The translations under genes and the position numbers were made by a program. From Molanna angustata (lineage: Eukaryota; Arthropoda; Insecta; Trichoptera; Molannidae), in the NCBI GenBank assembly GCA_963576475.1, contig OY754981.1:30604132-30668131 (forward strand): a stretch of DNA of 64,000 nucleotides. The letters are read 5' to 3'. The notes under the pieces are model-generated. The model saw only the letters and a list, made by a program, of their open reading frames with translations, had not been told where the DNA came from and searched no databases. Numbering within the stretch: the first letter of the stretch is position 1; each line of letters begins with the position of its first letter. Shown in pieces: positions 57,846-64,000 of the stretch.

Positions 57846-58090
57846 AGATTTTTTGCTGGTGGCATGCCTGTTTAACTCTACTATTTTTCTGTATTTGAGC
57901 GGCCATCTTGAGACATTTAAAAGAAACTATAAAATAAATAAAATTATATGCATTCTTACATATGTATAACAACAAAAGAAACAGCTTAATTAGTGATATG
58001 TCAGAAACAGGATTACTTAAGACATATTTTGTAGCATCGTCCGAAGTTAAAATGTCTACCTTTGAGCGGCCATCTTGAGATATTGGTTAA
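57846..58090. repeat. 20-bp direct repeat (TTTGAGCGGCCATCTTGAGA)
   Basis: TTTGAGCGGCCATCTTGAGA occurs at about 57894 and again at about 58061, and the Helitron starts shortly after the second copy. Between them is AT-rich DNA with no gene. Confidence 0.6.
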
Positions 58091-59102
58091 TCCAACTGTC
58101 GATTTGTTCAGGAGAACTTTGTTCTCTTAACATATCGACAATGTATCAAGCCAGAATACGCGAGAATTGTATGGAGAGGTCTACTTTTTTCATGGCTTTT
58201 CCAACTTTGAAGTCAAAAAACACCAACTTAGAGGCTTCGCAGCATATATGTTCCATACACGGATTTACTCAGAATTCGGAGTAGAACATTTCGTGTGTCT
58301 GTGTGTGTGTGTGTGTCTGTGTGTCTGTGTGTCCGTCCCCCCCTTATAACTTTTGATCCGCTCAATTTACAGAGCCTAAAATTTCAGAATATATAAACAG
58401 TTACAGGCCTACATAACTTTTATACTCGGAATTTTGAATTTTTGTTTCAGTCAGGGGTTATCAACTTTTGAATTTTTATTTTATTTTTCCATATATCTCA
58501 GAAACCATAAACGCTAGAACGCTGAAAATTGGTACAAACATAGACAAATACAAAATCTCAAATTAGTTTTTTCAAAAAAATTCCAGGGTTTCTCAAACAT
58601 TTTTTATTAAGAAAAATATTTTTTTTATGATAAATTTATGAGTTTAACTGCCTATATTTCCAAAACTTTTACAATTATCGAAAAAAGCCGAAACACCCCA
58701 ACTAGATAATTTAATTTTCTATAAAAAATATTAACATTGTAGTAGAAGATCTCAATTTTTTTTTAACAATTTTTTTAAAAATTGAATTTTGTGACGACAT
58801 CGCTTCATACATTTTGTATGGCAGTCGCCTATACACAATATGTAAGAAGACTTAATAGTTTGTTACTTCATCTCCAAACATACATACATACCATCATGCA
58901 ATTTGCATATTCTGGGTAGGAAAAAGGAACTTCCTCCATACTATCCTATCTTGACATACATACCTACATATGTTGTATAGAAAACAAAATATCTGAAAAT
59001 ATTCAATAATTTGTATCTATGGGTTTATAGTTTGGTACATATTCTTCAACTATACATACTATCGCTATCGACAGTTGGAACTCATGTGATACATGCAACT
59101 AG
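58091..59102 (+). mobile_element. Helitron-like element, full-length copy (1,012 bp)
   Basis: The cleanest copy: host A, TCCAACTGTCGATTTG at the 5' end, then a self-complementary stretch (GTCGAT, GTT, GAGAAC paired with GTTCTC, AAC, ATCGAC). The body includes GAGGCTTCGCAGCATATATG, a (GT)n/C-rich tract and CAGTCAGGGGTTATCAACTT. It ends CGCTATCGACAGTTGGAACT, CATGTGATACATGCAACTAG, followed by host T. No Rep/helicase ORF, so non-autonomous. Confidence 0.78.
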
Positions 59103-59654
59103 TATGAATAATTAACACAGTATTTATATGTCTTTGAAATGTAGAATAAACAGTTGAAAATAAAAAAAAATGTGCCACAGAGTTAATTATGAAAATTTTG
59201 AGAGTAAAAGTTCTAGTGTATATTTTATTTATTTATTAATCTTTCTTCTATTGAAATTTTCCTACAGTTCCAATTATTGAGAGGGCATTGCCCTATCAGG
59301 TATGTTACTAGTTTGAATCCTACTCAGATTAGGCGGTGAATCACTGAGTTACTGATACTCTATATCAAGGGGTAAACCAACCTAACTGGAGGTACATACC
59401 TTGAGGTATAGACTTTTGGGGGAAGTTGCTCAAACATTCATAATGACTGCAACATTTGGTAGAAAGGGGTTGTTCATTTAAAAAAGTTTGAGAACAACTA
59501 GAAAAGTGAATAATAAAAAATTATATGACACATATTTTTTATGACAAACGGGTTATTTTTTTCATGTTTTCGATTTGTAATAAGCCGTGTTGGTTGTGGC
59601 TAACACTTAGCTCGCACAACTCAATATGACTTATGTACAATGTACAATGTACAA
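59103..59654. other. Unassigned AT-rich DNA
   Basis: Nothing recognised. Confidence 0.4.
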
Positions 59655-59775
59655 TACCCCCTATTTAGTAACGGTCTTATTTCAGCGTTATAAGATATCA
59701 ACTTGGACTAAATGGAATAGGAACGTATTTATTTTGGCCGGAACGTTCATAAAAAGTTACTGAATAATAAATAAT
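59655..59775 (+). repeat. Left arm of ~100-bp inverted repeat (mate 61990-62090)
   Basis: TTATTTCAGCGTTATAAGAT, ATCAACTTGGACTAAATGGA, ATAGGAACGT and GGCCGGAACGTTCAT match the reverse complement of 61990-62090 with a few differences and an indel. Confidence 0.75.
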
Positions 59776-59819
59776 AAAAACAAAAAAAAACACAAAAAAA
59801 AGGATTGGGAAAGAACAAG

Positions 59820-60270
59820 AAGAGGAAATCAGGTGTTTAGGGATAAATATTTCTTCAATAGTAAATATTACGTATTAGCAAAGGGAAGGAAGGAAAAGGA
59901 GAGGTATCAGGTATTTTCGGAGAGATACCCCTGCTATAGTCTTTTCTTGAAATAGAAAGCGAGTTGACGAAGTTATATCAGGACTCAAATTATTCCAGAG
60001 TTTTGCTGAACGTACCTCAAAAGAAGATCTGAAAAATTCAGTATTGAGAATGGGGATAGTTAATGTAGTACGTTCAGCAGATCGAATCGATAGGCCGTGA
60101 TTAGATAAATAGGTGAATTTGGTTTTAAGAGCATATTGTATAGAAATGACAAAATATGTATATTTCGCCGTTGTCATATCTTAGGCCAACGGAGAAGATT
60201 ACGGTAAGAGGAAATTTGATAGAATTCTTCGATCAAATTTTAAATTGAGATCAAATAATGTATTTGTTTG
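59820..60270 (-). mobile_element. 5'-truncated CR1-type LINE fragment
   Basis: The minus strand reads LKTKFTYLSNHGLSIRSAER, TTLTIPILNTEFFRSSFEVR, SAKLWNNLSPDITS, homologous to the 45835 copy. The 3' part degrades into an A-rich stretch at ~59780-59800. Confidence 0.75.
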
Positions 60271-61172
60271 AAAGAAACGTTTGCTAAAAAGTTTTTGCGG
60301 AGTATGTTTTGTGGATAACTACTTATGCAAATATGTATTCCCTTTGATAATAATAGACGTGTGTACTGAAAACCAGTTTAGCGATGAGTCAGAAAATCAT
60401 TTATGTTTTTTGCATCCAACAGGGGATGAAATTACTCACCCCAGCATCCACCAACCTCCCTTCCAATGCCCACATTAGAAGGGGTCATGTACACTGGAAC
60501 AATTGTTATTCATACATATAGTATTTATATTATTAAATTTTCCCTTAAAGTATTAATACGAAATGCAATGAAAGTACAATAAAAAACATCCCACTCCAAA
60601 AAATCGGCTGAACTGAAAAATTTAAGAATCTGGATGAATCATTCTAATGGGTTCCATTATCAGATCAACACCAAATTTAAATGGAACCACCCATTAGGCA
60701 GTAACCGAATAGTTCATAGAAGCCGAAAATCTTGGCTTGCCTGTAAATATAATATGTAAAGAAATACATAAAAAATAATAATTACAGGTTAGAAAACTGT
60801 ACATAAAGAATAAATTAATTAATTACTTATTCAAGAACGTAAAAACGACCTTTTTCAGTGCCACAAAATGTATATACGATTTTGGCATCCGATTGAAAAA
60901 TATTTTTCATGCCCACTGAAATGAACAACTATGAACCTAAATATTTTCTTTTAGGGTTTGCGTAGTTTGTAGGTTCTGGGCACGCCCCTGCCATTAGGTA
61001 CCCTCTTTCAAATGAAATATCATTGATATCTTGATAATTAATTCTTTCTTTCTTTTTCGTGTCCGGCTAAGCTCCACCACTCCAATAAGCAGCGACTGAC
61101 ATCGCGTTGTCATTTGTCATTATCAGATCTCCAGGACTACAGACTACTCCCACCAGTGGCTGTCATCCTGGG
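60271..61172. other. Unassigned DNA
   Basis: No gene or family recognised. One AP-1 heptamer (60385-60391). 61040-61172 is GC-richer (CGTGTCCGGCTAAGCTCC...) and leads into the shared Helitron flank. Confidence 0.4.
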
Positions 61173-61244
61173 TTGAGCCGCATTCGCATCGGATATCATC
61201 TGCTGCAGACAGGTACCTCCACAGCAGCAGGTTTAGATTATCAA
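61173..61244. repeat. Second copy of the shared 75-bp Helitron flank
   Basis: Matches 54243-54317 up to the insertion point, implying one insertion event followed by duplication of the whole block. Confidence 0.85.
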
Positions 61245-61989
61245 CTAGTTGCATGTAACACATGAGATCCAACTGCCGATAGCGATAGTATGTACAGTTG
61301 AAGAATAAGTACCAAACTATAAACCCATAAATACAAATTATTTAATATTTTAAGATATTTGGTTTTCTATACAACACATGTACCTAGGTATGTATGTCAA
61401 GATAGGATAGTATGGAGGTTAGTCCTTTGATCCTACCCAGAATATGAAAACAGCATGATGGTATGTATGTATGTTTGGAGATGATTAGTATCAAACTATT
61501 AAGTCTTCTTACATATTGTGTATAGGCGACTGCCATACAAATTGTATGAAGCAATGTCGTCACTAAATTCAATTTTTATAAAAATTGTTAAAAAAAGTTT
61601 GAGATGTGCTAATACAATGTTAATATTTTATATAGAAAATTAAATTATCTAGTTGGGGTGTTTCGGCTTTTTTCGATATTTAAAAAAAAATGGAAATATA
61701 GGCAGTTAAACTCATAAATTTATCATAAAAAAAAAAATTTCTTAATAAAAAATGTTTGAGAAACCCTGAAATTTCAAAAAAAAACCATTTTGAGATTTTG
61801 TATTATTCTATGTTTATACAAATTTTCAGCGTTCTAGCTTTTACGGTTTCTGAGATATATGGAAAAACAAATCAAAATTGAAAAAGTTGATAACCCCTGA
61901 CTGAAACAAAAATTCACAATTCTGAGTATAAAAGTTTTGTAGGCCTATAACTGTCTATATATTCTGAAAATTTAGGCTCTGTAAATTGA
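61245..61989 (-). mobile_element. Helitron-like element, truncated copy (~745 bp)
   Basis: The minus-strand 3' end CTAG lies at 61245-61248. The element follows the 54318 copy closely until ~61989, where it stops at the right arm of an inverted repeat. The 5' third is missing. Confidence 0.75.
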
Positions 61990-62090
61990 GTAACTTTTTA
62001 AGAACGTTCCGGCCAGTATAGGTACGTTCCTATTCCATTTAGTCCAAGTTGATATTTAATAACGCTAAAATAAGACCGTAAATCTAAAAT
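61990..62090 (-). repeat. Right arm of ~100-bp inverted repeat
   Basis: Reverse-complement mate of 59655-59775. Begins exactly where the Helitron copy is cut, so it probably belongs to the element or event that truncated it. Confidence 0.75.
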
Positions 62091-62104
62091 CTACAATTTT
62101 AGTA

Positions 62105-62245
62105 TTATCTTATTTTAGTTACAATAGTTAGTTACTGAATACGGGGTAGTGGAGAGTTATGAATTCGCAATTTTTAATGTTATTTTTGTATTGCAGATAA
62201 TCATCTAGTATCATGCTGAGATTGTATTCTGAAAGTTTCATCACA
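62105..62245 (-). repeat. Dispersed repeat, mate of 1-140
   Basis: See the entry at the left edge. GAATTCGCAATTTTTAATGT, ATTGCAGATAATC and CTGAAAGTTTCATCACA are its clearest matching blocks. Confidence 0.6.
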
Positions 62246-62329
62246 ATGTATCTGTGCGTATGTGCTGTGTACTATGTGATATATACTATGAACGTTGTTT
62301 TTGTTCTACTTTATCGATTATAGATTAAA

Positions 62330-62465
62330 GTTACTACTCCTTCGAGAGTTGCGCTCATTACACGCGTTTTACGCGCGAGTGAGGAAACGCGCGGCAGAAT
62401 CTGGACGGGATGTATGTAGCTCTAGTATCTCGGGGACTCCTTATCTGGACAGGCTCTAAGGTTAA
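62330..62465. promoter_or_regulatory. CpG-containing GC-rich patch in AT-rich DNA
   Basis: ACGCGTTTTACGCGCGAGTG, AGGAAACGCGCGG and CTCGGGGACTCC lie in about 130 bp with an unusual density of CGCG. Possibly a promoter or regulatory element of a gene to the right, or a relic. No ORF or motif decides. Confidence 0.25.
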
Positions 62466-63510
62466 AAAAATACACGAAATAATATTCTGCACAGCGATAT
62501 TTTCCACTGATTATAATATTATTTTTGATAAATGAAATTAATTTTAAAAATCTACTGAAAAACAAATAACATCCCGCAACAACTATTTTAATTTTTTGTA
62601 TTACATCTCAGACAATTAACAGGTACTGCACTGCGTTCTTAGAGTGATCTTGTATCATTATAATTATTGTTATTACAAATTAAATAAATGATTGTGTTCA
62701 TAATTAATAACCATAGTGTATGTATATATTATTTAGAATGGTGTTGCAGCGGTTTAAAGCAAATATCATCCTCCCGGTCCATCATCTGATGATTCATCTA
62801 AAACCTTCCATTCATCATCCTACTTATGGACCTACCTATACCTACATACATAATATGTAAATACTTAATACTTAGTGACGTAATATTTCAATGCACTCTT
62901 CATATTTTCAATCAAACATTAATAATACATCTTTGATACTTGGTTTTTTATACCTACCCTCAGTGCTTTCTCACGAATTGCTAAAAGACTAAACAATATT
63001 CATTTCCAACTGCCTACTTATTGCTTCGAGGCACCGACTTATAATAGTGCTTCCACTCTTTATTATCATTTATCATCATTTTCTGTAAGAGTCGGATAAA
63101 CTGATATACAACAGGCAACAATAACATCTCACAAAGTTCAGCAATGACGTTCATCACCCATTCTGAATGTAGCGCCTTTTTAAGTGAGACTAGTGTGGGC
63201 ATTACACGCATGAGTCGTTCTTTCTTTTATTACGTAATGCACACCCGCACACCTGTCGCTGGTTACCACACATTGAGGGAATATTTCGTGATGGTATGTA
63301 TGTATGTAATCCATGTATTTCAATTAATTTAGTACTAGCGATTAATTTAGTACAAGTCTGTCCTGAGGAGGGAGCGGTCAGCTCTGAAAACTAGTTAGAC
63401 TATAAGTTACTCAAAGTGGTTAATACAAAATTAATTTGTACCAAAAGTTTTTTATTAGAAACATTATTATATTTTCATTGAAAGACAACAATTGTGTAGT
63501 GGAATATAGA
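62466..63510. other. Unassigned AT-rich DNA
   Basis: Short frames at 63014-63211 and 63144-63332 overlap each other on opposite strands and show no domain. Nothing else recognised. Confidence 0.4.
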
Positions 63511-63703
63511 CTAGTTAAATGTAACACATGAGATTCAACTGTCGATAGCGATAGTTGGGATGTTTAGCTTTTTTCGATATCAAAAAAAATGGAAATATGG
63601 ACGGTTAAACACATAAATATATCATAAAAAAAATTTAGCTAATATTTTTTTACTTCAAAGTTGGCAATACCGTGACAGACAAATGGTTGAATCGACAGTT
63701 GGA
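63511..63703 (-). mobile_element. Internally deleted Helitron-like element (193 bp)
   Basis: The reverse complement starts TCCAACTGTCGATTCAACC at 63703 (host T beside it on the plus strand) and ends with the ATGTGTTACAT hairpin and ...TAACTAG at 63511. The body keeps only the TTTATGATATATTTATGTG and AAAAAAGCTAAACATCCC parts. Confidence 0.68.
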
Positions 63704-64000
63704 TTATTTATCACGTTGTAACATTTCGTTCAATGATTTTTAAGGTTTTGGTTTGGCTCCTAGGTACTTTTTGGATGCTCATTACGCCGAAGTCTTAAAA
63801 TTACGTCTTCGACAAAAATATATAATATACCTACCTATTATTCTCCTATTTATTTATTTATTTAGCGTTTGGCCGCATATATCACAATTATAAAATAGAA
63901 TAAAAATATAAAATTTGCTATTCTTAAGGTAAATTAATGTTATTTTGTTTCTCATTATTTGTCTATACATTGGCCCGATACACTTTTTTACTCCTCACTA
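63704..64000. other. Right edge: AT-rich DNA with a (TTTA)n LINE-like tail
   Basis: TTTATTTATTTATTTAGCG at ~63848 resembles the 3' tail of a minus-strand LINE. The last bases (CTTTTTTACTCCTCACTA) resemble a motif at ~90-110 in inverted orientation and at ~29618/32255, so another copy of that repeat may start here. Confidence 0.35.

Overview
The window is AT-rich, transposon-laden eukaryotic DNA from an insect, most likely a moth or butterfly. The evidence is a Puckered-type MAP-kinase phosphatase, a non-LTR retrotransposon whose ORF1 joins a PHD finger to a domain like baculovirus FP proteins, and LINE/SINE/Helitron tails of a kind familiar from Lepidoptera. The order is an inference; arthropod is close to certain.

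The one host gene I can establish is the 3' part of a Puckered (JNK-phosphatase, DUSP10-like) gene on the + strand. Three coding exons (3507-3647, 6314-6547, 37384-37616) join in frame through phase-1 GT-AG introns. They encode the end of a rhodanese-like domain and the whole dual-specificity phosphatase catalytic domain. The 5' exons lie left of the window. The last intron is about 30.8 kb. The catalytic exon ends in TGA, but the same frame stays open for another 87 codons and a GC stem-loop starts 7 nt after the stop. This makes it a candidate stop-codon-readthrough gene, or one with a nonsense mutation or sequence error. Intron 2 carries an excess of strict AP-1 sites, 11 of them between 16.4 and 33.5 kb, which suits a JNK/AP-1 feedback target.

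Layout: 1-3506 is the upstream intron. 3507-37616 is puc, with intron insertions: a nearly intact 5.2 kb CR1/Jockey-type LINE, a perfect 104-bp inverted repeat, a Helitron, a TIR element, several tRNA-derived SINEs and a 16-copy 45-bp minisatellite. 37617-37960 is the readthrough extension or 3' UTR with a poly(A) signal. 38-64 kb is intergenic or unassigned DNA rich in repeats. It holds many LINE fragments, an 18-bp x 26 minisatellite, a 101-bp x 14 satellite, a dead mariner transposase, a hairpin MITE and further copies of the same non-autonomous Helitron family (eight copies or fragments in all). One isolated exon-like segment (about 52.2-52.3 kb, minus strand) may belong to a neighbouring gene.

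Everything here was read by eye, without database searches. Family names rest on recognised motifs.
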